Of a stretch of DNA of 46,308 bases, positions 1-6,884 are shown piece after piece. The DNA lies in NCBI RefSeq assembly GCF_009687885.1, contig NZ_BLAF01000033.1, forward strand, positions 18,833 through 65,140, in the 5' to 3' direction. The notes below the pieces were generated by a model, which was not told where the DNA came from, ran no database searches, and saw nothing but the letters and a program-made list of their open reading frames with translations. The stretch is from Acrocarpospora pleiomorpha. GTDB taxonomy: Bacteria; Actinomycetota; Actinomycetes; Streptosporangiales; Streptosporangiaceae. The position numbers and the translations under genes were made by a program. Within the stretch, counting starts at the first letter, position 1, and each line of letters begins with the position of its first letter.

Positions 1-8
1 GGGGCGGT

Positions 9-47
9 ACGTGTCCTGGCGGGTCCCCCACGCCCGCCAGGACACGT
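9..47. other. Strong 15-bp inverted repeat at left edge
   Basis: A perfect inverted repeat has arms at 9-23 and 33-47 (ACGTGTCCTGGCGGG and its complement) around a 9-base loop. It has no T-run on either side. It probably forms the transcript end of a gene lying left of the window. It could also protect mRNA ends from either direction. Confidence 0.5.
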
Positions 48-64
48 GTCCGTTAGAAAGAAAA

Positions 65-98
65 ACGGCTCCCCTCCCGGGCCTGGGAAGGGAGCCGT
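65..98 (-). terminator. Rho-independent terminator of the aminotransferase gene
   Basis: A 9-bp stem (65-73 with 90-98, ACGGCTCCC and complement) is extended inward by a second short helix. Read on the minus strand it is followed directly by TTTTTCTTTC. It lies 12 bases past the TGA of the aminotransferase gene, which makes it the terminator of that gene or of the thrS-aminotransferase pair. Confidence 0.85.
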
Positions 99-110
99 GT
101 CTTGCTCGGA

Positions 111-1343
111 TCAGCCGAGCTTCTCCGCGCCGACCAGGCGCACGCAGGTGGCCAGACCGCTGATGGCCACCTCCAGCTCGTCCAGGTCCGGATAGGTCGG
201 GGCGATCCGGATCGTCCGGTCGGCGGGGTCGTTCCCGTACGGATGTGTGGCCCCGGCGGGAGTAAGCGCGATCCCGGCCTCCGCCGCCTTGCGCACGACC
301 TCCTTGGCGCACCCGTCCGGCACCTCGAGGCTGATGAAGTAGCCGCCCGCCGGGCTCGACCAAGTGGCCAGCCCCGTGCCGCCGAGCTCCTTGCTCAGGA
401 TGCGGTCCACGGCCTCGAACTTCGGCCGGATCAGCTCGGCGTGCTTGAGCATGTGCGCGCGCAGCCCGTCCTCGTCCCGCAGGAACATCACGTGCCGCAG
501 CTGGTTGACCTTGTCGGCGCCGATCGTGCCCTTGCCCAGGAAGCCGAGGAACCAGGCCACGTTGGCGGGCGAGGAGCCGAAGAGGGACACCCCGCTCCCG
601 GCCAGCGTCACCTTCGAGGTGGATCCGTAGACGAAGACCCGGTCGGGGTTGCCCGCCTCTGCGGCCAGCGCGAGCACGTCGGCGATCTCCGCCGGATGGT
701 CGGTGAGGTGGTGCACTGCGTACGCGTTGTCCCAGAAGATCCGGAAATCCGGGGCGGCGGTCGGCATCGCGGCCAGCCGGGCCACGGTCTGGGCGCTGTA
801 GCTGACCCCGTCCGGGTTGCTGTACTTGGGCACGCACCAGATCCCCTTGATCCCGGCGTCGGCGGCGACCAGCCGCTCGACCTCGTCCATGTCCGGGCCT
901 TCCGGGGTCATGGGAACCGGGATGAGCTCGATCCCGAACCGCTCGCAGAGGGCGAAATGCCGGTCATATCCGGGCACCGGGCAGAGGAACGCGACGCGCT
1001 CCTCGTCCGCCCACCGGCGCTCGCCGCCGACCGGGACGCCGAGCAGACAGTACACGATCGAGTCGTGCATCAGCGCCAGGCTGGAGTTCCCGCCGACGAT
1101 CAGCTGCCCGGCCGGGACCTGCAGCACCCCGCTGAACAGGGCGCGCAGCTCCGCGAGCCCCTGCAGCCCGCCGTAGTTGCGGGTGTCGCTCCCGTCCGCC
1201 GCCGTGTGCGTCTCTCCCGGCAGCCGCAGCAGCTCCGCCGACAGATCCAGCTGCGCCGACGAGGGCTTCCCCCGGGTGAGGTCCAGCTTGAGGCCCTTTC
1301 CCCTAAGCTCCTCGTAGTCCCGCCGCGCCCGCTCGATCTCCAC
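111..1343 (-). CDS. aspT: Aspartate aminotransferase, AspT/MocR-like class I fold
   Basis: PLP-dependent transaminase of 410 residues. It resembles the actinobacterial aspartate aminotransferase subgroup (Pfam Asp_aminotransf), which interconverts aspartate and 2-oxoglutarate with oxaloacetate and glutamate in the cytosol. Visible signs are the early LTRGKPS segment, YGG near residue 57, the N-P-D-G turn of the PLP site (KYSNPDGVSYS), FWDNAYAVHHL, and the Schiff-base lysine in YGSTSKVTLAGSG. The GTG start is chosen because GGAGG lies 7 bases upstream and no better start exists. It sits 31 bases downstream of thrS on the same strand and has its own terminator, so co-transcription with thrS is likely. 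The family is clear; substrate preference (aspartate versus alanine) is inferred. Confidence 0.85.
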   Translation of the reverse strand: MEIERARRDYEELRGKGLKLDLTRGKPSSAQLDLSAELLRLPGETHTAADGSDTRNYGGLQGLAELRALFSGVLQVPAGQLIVGGNSSLALMHDSIVYCLLGVPVGGERRWADEERVAFLCPVPGYDRHFALCERFGIELIPVPMTPEGPDMDEVERLVAADAGIKGIWCVPKYSNPDGVSYSAQTVARLAAMPTAAPDFRIFWDNAYAVHHLTDHPAEIADVLALAAEAGNPDRVFVYGSTSKVTLAGSGVSLFGSSPANVAWFLGFLGKGTIGADKVNQLRHVMFLRDEDGLRAHMLKHAELIRPKFEAVDRILSKELGGTGLATWSSPAGGYFISLEVPDGCAKEVVRKAAEAGIALTPAGATHPYGNDPADRTIRIAPTYPDLDELEVAISGLATCVRLVGAEKLG

Positions 1344-1374
1344 CGTTCCGCCTCCGCCCGTTGCCGCTGATTCG

Positions 1375-2607
1375 CTACGAAAGGATAGACCCGGTTTCCA
1401 GATCCCACAGATCGAGGCAGTGGGCGTTGACGAGCGCGGCGACCCTGCCGAGTGCTTCGCCGACGGGAAGCGGGGGGATGGTGCGGGAGTCGCGGAGGCG
1501 GAGTGAGACGGTGTCGGCGACGGCTTCGCGAGCGCCGATGATGGCCTGGTACGGGGTCAGGTGGGCGGCGCGGATCCGCGCGGACAGCGATCCTTGTGCG
1601 GAAATATCGGCACGTAGGCCGAGTTCGAGGCAGCGGCTGACGACTGCTTCCGCCACTGGGATCTCGTCTTCGGAGATCGGCAGGACGATCAGCTGGCGGG
1701 GAGCCAGCCAGGCGGGGAAGGCGCCGCCGTGGACCTCGATGAGGTGCGCGACCGCCCGTTCGATGCTGCCGATGATGCTGCGGTGGACCATGACCGGGCG
1801 GTGGTGCGCGCCGTCCTGACCGGTGTACTCCAGGTCGAAGCGTGCCGGTTGGTAGAAATCGATCTGCACAGTGGAAAGGGTGGACTCGCGCCCGGCGTGA
1901 TCGACGATCTGAACGTCGATCTTGGGTCCGTAGAAGGCGGCCTCGCCCTCCTCCGCCTCGTACGGCACTCCGGCTTCCTTCAGCACCTCCACCAGGAGCG
2001 CGCTTGCCCTATCCCAGAGTTCGGGATCCGCGACGTACTTGCCCCCGGCCCCCGGAAGGGACAGGCGGTAGCGAACCGGCTGGATTCCCAGCGCGTCATA
2101 GGCGGCGGCGATCAAGTCCAGGGCGGCCCTGGCCTCGTCCAGGGCCTGGTCGGGGGTGCAGAAGATGTGGGCGTCGTTGAGCTGGATCGCGCGCACCCGG
2201 GTGAGCCCGCCGAGCACGCCGGACAGCTCGGCGCGGTACATACCGCCGATCTCGGCCATCCGCAGCGGCAACTCGCGGTAACTGTGACCTCGGGAGCGGA
2301 ACATCAACGCGTGATGCGGACACAGACTCGGCCGCAGCACCACCTGCTCCGCGCCAAGATCCATAGGCGGGAACATGTCCTCGTGATAGTGCGCCCAGTG
2401 TCCTGAAATTTCGTACAACTCGCGTTTGCCCAGGACTGGGGAGTACACGTGCCGGTATCCGGCCTTGCGTTCGACGTCGCGGATGTACTCCTCCAGCGCC
2501 AGCCGTACAGCCGCGCCATCCGGCAACCAATACGGCAACCCCGACCCGATCAGCGGATCGGTGTCGAACAGATCGAGCTCGCGGCCGAGCTTGCGGTGGT
2601 CGTGCAC
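1375..2607 (-). CDS. thrS: Threonyl-tRNA synthetase, short form without TGS and editing domains
   Basis: Class II aminoacyl-tRNA synthetase of 410 residues; full bacterial ThrRS has about 640-690. It charges tRNA-Thr with threonine. The sequence starts at the catalytic core (KLGRELDLF). It keeps the motif 2 region (LRPSLCPHHALMF, LPLRMAEIGGMYR), the zinc-ligand Cys in that block, the His in NDAHIFC, the His in VMVHRSIIGSIER (motif 3), and the C-terminal anticodon-binding domain. The N-terminal TGS and second additional (editing) domains are absent, so it should be unable to clear Ser-tRNA-Thr itself. GTG at 2607 is preferred, with GAGGAG just upstream. An in-frame ATG at 2652 abuts the leader terminator and is unlikely. 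It may be a second, regulated ThrRS backing up a full-length enzyme elsewhere, comparable to the short thrS copies of other actinomycetes. Similar copies give self-resistance to ThrRS inhibitors (borrelidin, obafluorin), but nothing else here indicates such a cluster. Confidence 0.9.
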   Translation of the reverse strand: MHDHRKLGRELDLFDTDPLIGSGLPYWLPDGAAVRLALEEYIRDVERKAGYRHVYSPVLGKRELYEISGHWAHYHEDMFPPMDLGAEQVVLRPSLCPHHALMFRSRGHSYRELPLRMAEIGGMYRAELSGVLGGLTRVRAIQLNDAHIFCTPDQALDEARAALDLIAAAYDALGIQPVRYRLSLPGAGGKYVADPELWDRASALLVEVLKEAGVPYEAEEGEAAFYGPKIDVQIVDHAGRESTLSTVQIDFYQPARFDLEYTGQDGAHHRPVMVHRSIIGSIERAVAHLIEVHGGAFPAWLAPRQLIVLPISEDEIPVAEAVVSRCLELGLRADISAQGSLSARIRAAHLTPYQAIIGAREAVADTVSLRLRDSRTIPPLPVGEALGRVAALVNAHCLDLWDLETGSILS

Positions 2608-2654
2608 AACGGTCTCCTCGCGGGAATCATGGGGCGAGCGACCGGGAAACACGA

Positions 2655-2679
2655 AAGCCCGGGGCGTCGCCCCGGGCTT
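2655..2679 (-). terminator. Attenuator terminator in the thrS leader
   Basis: A perfect 11-bp GC-rich stem (2655-2665 with 2669-2679, AAGCCCGGGGC and complement) has a 3-base loop. On the minus strand it is followed by TCGTGTTT. It lies between the leader peptide stop (2693) and the thrS GTG (2607), where an intrinsic terminator would decide whether transcription reaches thrS. Confidence 0.8.
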
Positions 2680-2692
2680 GGCACATCAGGAG

Positions 2693-2746
2693 TCAGCGCG
2701 CCGGGACAACCTCCGGCGTCGTCGTCATGGCGGCACGCTTGATCAT
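2693..2746 (-). CDS. thrS leader peptide with three consecutive Thr codons
   Basis: A 17-codon reading frame (MIKRAAMTTTPEVVPAR, then TGA) starts at an ATG preceded by AAGGTGAG at good spacing. Three adjacent ACG threonine codons lie in its middle. Its stop is 13 bases before the leader terminator upstream of the threonyl-tRNA synthetase gene. Leader peptides rich in the cognate amino acid followed by a terminator are the classic layout of ribosome-mediated attenuation. Here, slow decoding of ACG when Thr-tRNA is scarce would be expected to prevent the terminator from forming. The reading frame, ribosome site and hairpin are seen directly. The mechanism is inferred, and no specific antiterminator pairing was worked out. 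Confidence 0.7.
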   Translation of the reverse strand: MIKRAAMTTTPEVVPAR

Positions 2747-2887
2747 GGGCCTCACCTTAGTTCCAACTCCCCCGGCCCGCGAGCGTATTTCCGATAACCG
2801 CCACCCCAGGACGGCGACCTGTCGGATCTGCAACGCTTGTACCTGTTCAGCACCCACCCGATCATCGCCGAGCTTGGGGCTGCCCAG

Positions 2888-3649
2888 ATGACACCGTCGT
2901 ACCCACCTGCGCACGGTCTGCTCAACGGAAAGGTCGCCCTGGTCACGGCCGCCGCCGGCGCCGGAATCGGGTACGCCACGGCCAAACGCTGCGCCGAGGA
3001 GGGCGCCACGGTCGTCATCTCCGACCGGCATGCGGAGCGGCTCTCCGAGGCGGCCGACTCGCTGACCGCCATCACCGGGGTCAAACCGCTCGCCGTCTCC
3101 TGCGACGTCACCTCCGAGTCCCAGGTGCTCGCCCTGTTCGACGCCTCCCTGGAGGCGTACGGCCGGATCGACATCGTGGTCAACAACGCCGGGCTCGGCG
3201 GCGCCGCCGAACTCGCCGAGATGGCCGACGAGCAGTGGTCCGCGGTGCTGGACGTGACCCTGAACGGCACCATGCGCTGCACCCGGGCCGCCCTGCGGCA
3301 CATGATCCCGCGCCGCTCCGGCGTGATCGTCAACAACGCCTCGGTGCTCGGCTGGCGGGCCCAGCGCGGCCAGTCCCACTACGCCGCCGCGAAGGCCGGG
3401 GTGATGGCGCTGACCCGGTGCGTGGCGCTGGAGGCCGCGCCGCACGGCATCCGGGTGAACGCGGTCGCCCCCTCCTCGGCCGGGCACCCGGTCACCACGG
3501 GCGACCTGCTCGCCGAGCTGACCGCCCGGGAGGCGTTCGGCCGCCCGGCCGAGCCCTGGGAGGTGGCCAACGTGATCGTCTTCCTGGCCAGCGAGTACGC
3601 GACGTACATGACGGGCGAGGTGGTGTCGGTGTCCAGCCAGCACCCTTGA
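2888..3649 (+). CDS. SDR family oxidoreductase, IpdF-like
   Basis: Short-chain dehydrogenase/reductase of 253 residues. It has a Rossmann glycine motif (TAAAGAGIG), acidic D in the cofactor-selecting strand (VVISDRHAERL), NNAG, and the catalytic Ser, Tyr and Lys in NNASVLGWRAQ...HYAAAKAG. The unusual C-terminus GEVVSVSSQHP and the N-terminal HGLLNGKVALVTAAAG resemble, from memory, mycobacterial IpdF (Rv3559c), a reductase in breakdown of steroid C/D rings. That makes reduction of a hydroxy-methylhexahydroindanone-propionate derivative possible but unproven. ATG at 2888 fits the family start; a TTG at 2837 would add 17 residues but has no clear ribosome site. The gene is convergent with the ATP-grasp gene, one base separating the stops, and divergent from the thrS leader. 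No other steroid genes are adjacent. Confidence 0.75.
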   Translation: MTPSYPPAHGLLNGKVALVTAAAGAGIGYATAKRCAEEGATVVISDRHAERLSEAADSLTAITGVKPLAVSCDVTSESQVLALFDASLEAYGRIDIVVNNAGLGGAAELAEMADEQWSAVLDVTLNGTMRCTRAALRHMIPRRSGVIVNNASVLGWRAQRGQSHYAAAKAGVMALTRCVALEAAPHGIRVNAVAPSSAGHPVTTGDLLAELTAREAFGRPAEPWEVANVIVFLASEYATYMTGEVVSVSSQHP

Positions 3650-3650
3650 T

Positions 3651-4469
3651 TCAGCGCGCGGCCAGCAGGTCTACCAGGGCCTTGGCGAACATGTCGGGGG
3701 CGTCGAACTCGGCCTTCAGGTAGAGGTAGGGCTCGGTCAGCTCCAGCTCGATCAGCACCGGCTGGCCGTCCGGCATGCGGACCAGGTCGACCCGGGCGTA
3801 GAGCAGTTCCTCCGCCACCTGCCCGAGCACTCGCTCGGCCAGCTCGAACTGATCGTCGTCGGGGTCACGCAGAGTGAACTTGCCGTTCCCGGCGTCGCGG
3901 TCGCCCAGGTCGTGCGCCAGCATCGCGCTGCGCCGCACCGCGTGGCTGAACTGCCCGCCGAAGTAGATCAGCGACAGCTCGCCCTCGTGCTCGACGGTCT
4001 CCAGGTAGGGCTGCACCATGATGGTGCGCCCCTGACTTTCGAGTTCGACGGCGAACGCCTCCGCCTGCTGCCGGTCAGCGGTCCTGATCGTGTCCCGGGC
4101 CCCGGCGGAGATGGCGGGCTTGACCACGTACTCATCCCAGACCGGGAGATCGATGGAGCTCCAGTGCGTCGGCACGATCGGCACGCCCAGGTCGCGCAAA
4201 TAGGTCTTGTCGGTGTTCCAGGTGAGCACGGTGGCCGGATTGAGCAGCCGCGTCGCCGCCCCCGCCCGCCGGGCCCAGGCCGTGAACTCGTCCCGGCGAT
4301 GCACGTAGTCCCAGGTGGAGCGGACCACGGCCGCGTCGAAGGAGGACCAGTCCACATGCGGGTCGTCCCAGCGCACGGGCGCACCCTCGATGTCGGCCCC
4401 AAGCCAGGCCGCGAGCATCACCTCCCTCTCGTCGTCCCAGCCGTCCCAGGTGACATACGCGACCTTCAT
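3651..4469 (-). CDS. ATP-grasp superfamily ligase, RimK/DcsG-like
   Basis: A 272-residue protein with an ATP-grasp fold. It has an N-terminal Rossmann-like part (MKVAYVTWDGW, VVRSTWDYVHR), the lysine of DEYVVKPAISAGARDT, the adenine-region IMVQPYLE, and the acidic metal-binding strand ELLYARVDLVRM...VLIELELTEPYLYL. Such enzymes join a carboxylate to an amine or similar nucleophile through an acyl-phosphate. The closest named relative I recall is DcsG-type cyclo-ligase (cycloserine), together with RimK-like peptide ligases. The substrate is unknown. The gene stands alone on its strand, convergent with the SDR gene, and has no biosynthetic partners nearby. The ATG has AGGAGAACG upstream. Confidence 0.75.
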   Translation of the reverse strand: MKVAYVTWDGWDDEREVMLAAWLGADIEGAPVRWDDPHVDWSSFDAAVVRSTWDYVHRRDEFTAWARRAGAATRLLNPATVLTWNTDKTYLRDLGVPIVPTHWSSIDLPVWDEYVVKPAISAGARDTIRTADRQQAEAFAVELESQGRTIMVQPYLETVEHEGELSLIYFGGQFSHAVRRSAMLAHDLGDRDAGNGKFTLRDPDDDQFELAERVLGQVAEELLYARVDLVRMPDGQPVLIELELTEPYLYLKAEFDAPDMFAKALVDLLAAR

Positions 4470-4520
4470 CGTTCTCCTCGTCGTATTCAGGACGTTGAAA
4501 CACCCATGAATACAACAGCG

Positions 4521-4555
4521 GCGCGCGCCGGGCCCTTCCGGGTCCCGGCGCGCGC
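4521..4555 (-). terminator. Terminator after the small secreted protein pair
   Basis: A 12-bp GC-only stem (4521-4532 with 4544-4555, GCGCGCGCCGGG and complement) with an 11-base loop lies 10 bases beyond the TAA of the first small secreted gene. There is no T-run, as is common in high-GC actinomycetes. Confidence 0.7.
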
Positions 4556-4565
4556 GTTCCTCCGG

Positions 4566-4826
4566 TTAGCGGAACCGGTAGGAGAGGCCGACGCCGCCCC
4601 CGCGGGTCGCGGTGGCCGCGATGCCGTTGATGTTGTTCACGTTGGTCGAGCCGCTGCGGCCGATGTTGGTCGCGGCGATATTGCTGAAGTTGTTGCCCGA
4701 CTGGGCCGAGTCGACATTCCGGCTGCTGTTCCTGGTCCAGGTGTCGGCCTGGGCAGGGGTCGCCACCATGGCGGCGCCACAGGCGGCGGCGACAACGGCG
4801 GTGGTCACGGCGATCTTCTTGAACAT
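4566..4826 (-). CDS. Small secreted protein A (tandem paralog)
   Basis: An 86-residue precursor with a clear Sec signal peptide (MFKKIAVTTAVVAAACGAAM, likely cleavage after AQA near residue 27) and a mature part of about 59 residues rich in Ser, Asn, Gly and Thr. The mature region has the core DSAQSGNNF and GSTNVNNINGIAATA, shared with the neighbour at 4885-5142. It lacks Cys, so it is neither a chaplin nor a lipoprotein. The Asn/Gly/Ser pattern with alternating hydrophobics could form beta structure, as in rodlin- or curlin-type surface fibres, but no known family was recognised. GAAGGAGACGAC before the ATG supports the start. The two genes lie head to tail and probably arose by duplication. 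Confidence 0.75.
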   Translation of the reverse strand: MFKKIAVTTAVVAAACGAAMVATPAQADTWTRNSSRNVDSAQSGNNFSNIAATNIGRSGSTNVNNINGIAATATRGGGVGLSYRFR

Positions 4827-4884
4827 GTCGTCTCCTTCGTCAGTGCTGCGGGAGTGGTTCGGCCATGCGTATCGCGTCGGGGAC

Positions 4885-5142
4885 CTAGTAGAAGATGTAG
4901 GTGACCGTGACGCTGCCGCCCGAAGCGGTCGCGGCGATGCCGTTGATGTTGTTGACGTTGGTGGAGCCAGTGGAGCCGGCGTTCCGGGCGGCCACCCAGC
5001 CGAAGTTGTTGCCCGACTGCGCGGAGTCCCGGTTGGAGCTCCAGTTGGAGGTCCAGGTGTCGGCGTGCGCCGGGGTGGCGATCAAGCTCGCGCCGCAGGC
5101 GGCGGTGAGGATGGCGCCGGTCACGGCGATCTTCTTGAACAT
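4885..5142 (-). CDS. Small secreted protein B (tandem paralog)
   Basis: An 85-residue precursor starting MFKKIAVTGAILTAACG, with signal peptide cleavage likely after AHA near residue 27. The mature part begins DTWTSNWSSNRDSAQSGNNF. It shares the start of the signal peptide, DTWT, DSAQSGNNF and GSTNVNNINGIAATA with protein A and differs mainly in the middle and at the C-terminus (GSVTVTYIFY versus GGGVGLSYRFR). Both tails look like a closing beta strand with alternating aromatic residues. The start is set by the identical MFKKIAVT beginning and AAGGAGCGAG upstream; a longer in-frame reading to 5253 would bury the signal peptide. It is the first gene of the pair, 58 bases ahead of A. Function unknown. 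Confidence 0.75.
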   Translation of the reverse strand: MFKKIAVTGAILTAACGASLIATPAHADTWTSNWSSNRDSAQSGNNFGWVAARNAGSTGSTNVNNINGIAATASGGSVTVTYIFY

Positions 5143-5317
5143 CTCGCTCCTTGGGGTACGCCAGAGCCGTGAGCACGAGCGAGGACGACGGGCCCAGCCA
5201 TCCACGCTCTTTGACTCCCGGTTGATCTGGCCGGTCAAAGCAATAGCGAGCATATAGCTGAGCGTGGCCGAATGATAGCTCTACGTAATCAAAATCTTGG
5301 AGTCGCGCCGGACCCGG

Positions 5318-6811
5318 TCAGGAGAACGCCGCCACCTGACCGGTCAGCGTCTCCGCCGCCGCCTGACCGCACACCCGGGCGGCCCCATGGGTGGCGACGT
5401 GCACCGCGCCCAGGTCGGTGCGTCCCGGCAGCCCCATCTCCACCACGATCCCGTCGGGACGCCGGGCCAGCAGGTGCGCCAGCGCGTCCATCTGCCAGGC
5501 GTGCCGGTGGGCGTCCCGCACCACGATCACCAGCGGCCGGTCCACGGCCTGGGTGAGCACGTCGGCGGGCAGGCCGTCGGCCAGCTCCGGCTCGTGCAGG
5601 CGCGTCACGGTGGTCCCGGGCAGCAGCTTGCCCAGCGGCTCCCCCACCCCCCACGGCATGCCCTTGTCGATCGCCAGGTTCATCTCCGGCGAGAGCTCCA
5701 CCACGTGCGGCGCCACCACGATCGGCAGCACGGAGCCGTCGTCCCTGCTCACCCGGATGGCCCGGCGCGCGGCGGCGAGTCCCACCGGCTCGCGCGTCAG
5801 CGGCGCGACCCGGGCGGGACGCCAGGCGGCCAGCGCCAGCACCCGCGCCGCCGCGTCGGCCAGCCGCTCCTCCGGCAGCCATCCCTCGAAGACCGCGTCC
5901 ACGATCGCGTCCCTGATCAGCTCCACGATGGCCTCGTCGGCGTGCTCGCCGCCCACGCAGATCGCGTCGGCCCCGGCCGCGACGGCCCGCGCGCTCGCCC
6001 CGCCGATGCCGAACGGCCCGGAGACCGCCGCCATCTCGATGCCGTCCGTGATGATCATCCCCTCGAAGCCCAGCTCCCGGCGCAGCAGCTCGGTCAGGAT
6101 GTGCGGGCTCAAGGTGGCGGGCGACTCCCGGTCGTACGCGGAGACGAGCAGGTGCCCGGTCATGATCGAGCGCACGCCCTCCGCGATCGCGGCGCGGAAC
6201 GGGCGCAGCTCGACCGCGTCCAGGTCCTCGCGGCTCGCGCCCACCACCGGCACGCTGTAGTGCGAGTCCACCGCGGTGTCCCCGTGCCCCGGGAAGTGTT
6301 TGGCGCAGGCCGCCACTCCGGCCGACTGCAGCCCGCGCACCCACGCGGCGGTGTGCCGCGCCACCAGCTCGGGATCCGCGCCGAAGGAGCGCAGCCCGAT
6401 CACCGGATTGTCGGCGTTGGAGTTGACGTCCGCGGCGGGCGCGAAGTCGATCGTGACCCCCGCCGCCGCCAGATCCCAGCCGACGTCCCGCGCGACCGCC
6501 TCGGTCAGCGCCTCGTCGTCCACGACGCCCAGCGCGTAGTTGCCGGGCCGGGAGCTGCCGGTCCTGGCTTCGAGGCGGGTCACCTCCCCGGCCTCCTCGT
6601 CGATGCCGACGACGACGTCCGGGTTCTCCGCGCGCAGCGCGGCGGTCAGCTCGGCCAGCTGGCTGGGCGTGTCCACGTTGCGGGAGAAGAGGACCGCCCC
6701 GGCGAGGCCGTCGCCGAGGCGACGCCGCAGCCAGTCAGGGGGCGTGGTTCCCAGGAAGCCGGGGAACAGGACCGTGTCTGCCAGACGCAACAGCTCCGTG
6801 CTTCGCGTCAT
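5318..6811 (-). CDS. GH3 beta-N-acetylglucosaminidase (NagZ-type)
   Basis: Glycoside hydrolase family 3 protein of about 497 residues with no signal peptide, so probably cytoplasmic. The NagZ-type motif KHFPGHGDT is at about residues 171-179. The likely nucleophile Asp is in MIITDGIEM, near residue 256. DFAPAADVNSNADNPVIGLRSFG marks the substrate pocket. A C-terminal domain of about 150 residues follows the barrel. Expected role: release of terminal N-acetylglucosamine (or glucosamine) from chito-oligosaccharides or muropeptides. ATG at 6811 is chosen; a GTG at 6823 is possible and both have weak ribosome sites. A perfect palindrome starts 32 bases upstream and suggests sugar-responsive repression. 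Family confident; exact substrate not. Confidence 0.85.
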   Translation of the reverse strand: MTRSTELLRLADTVLFPGFLGTTPPDWLRRRLGDGLAGAVLFSRNVDTPSQLAELTAALRAENPDVVVGIDEEAGEVTRLEARTGSSRPGNYALGVVDDEALTEAVARDVGWDLAAAGVTIDFAPAADVNSNADNPVIGLRSFGADPELVARHTAAWVRGLQSAGVAACAKHFPGHGDTAVDSHYSVPVVGASREDLDAVELRPFRAAIAEGVRSIMTGHLLVSAYDRESPATLSPHILTELLRRELGFEGMIITDGIEMAAVSGPFGIGGASARAVAAGADAICVGGEHADEAIVELIRDAIVDAVFEGWLPEERLADAAARVLALAAWRPARVAPLTREPVGLAAARRAIRVSRDDGSVLPIVVAPHVVELSPEMNLAIDKGMPWGVGEPLGKLLPGTTVTRLHEPELADGLPADVLTQAVDRPLVIVVRDAHRHAWQMDALAHLLARRPDGIVVEMGLPGRTDLGAVHVATHGAARVCGQAAAETLTGQVAAFS

Positions 6812-6842
6812 GCGGCACCGCACTTGGACATGCCCGAAATCT

Positions 6843-6861
6843 AATAGGAAAGTTTCCTATT
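6843..6861. promoter_or_regulatory. Palindromic operator AATAGGAAA-G-TTTCCTATT
   Basis: A perfect 9-bp inverted repeat around a single G lies between the phosphatase gene and the GH3 gene, in the promoter position of the latter. From memory it matches the TAGGAAA-N-TTTCCTA type of operator bound by ROK-family repressors such as CsnR, which controls chitosanase genes in actinomycetes. No ROK regulator gene is in this window. Confidence 0.6.
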
Positions 6862-6884
6862 CGCTAGGGGGCTGACCTCCTATT

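Noticed and set aside
102..1370. 422-codon plus-strand open frame antisense to the aminotransferase gene
   Set aside because: It mirrors the third-position GC bias of the real gene on the other strand, and its protein is a low-complexity Arg/Gly/Pro/Val mix without domains.
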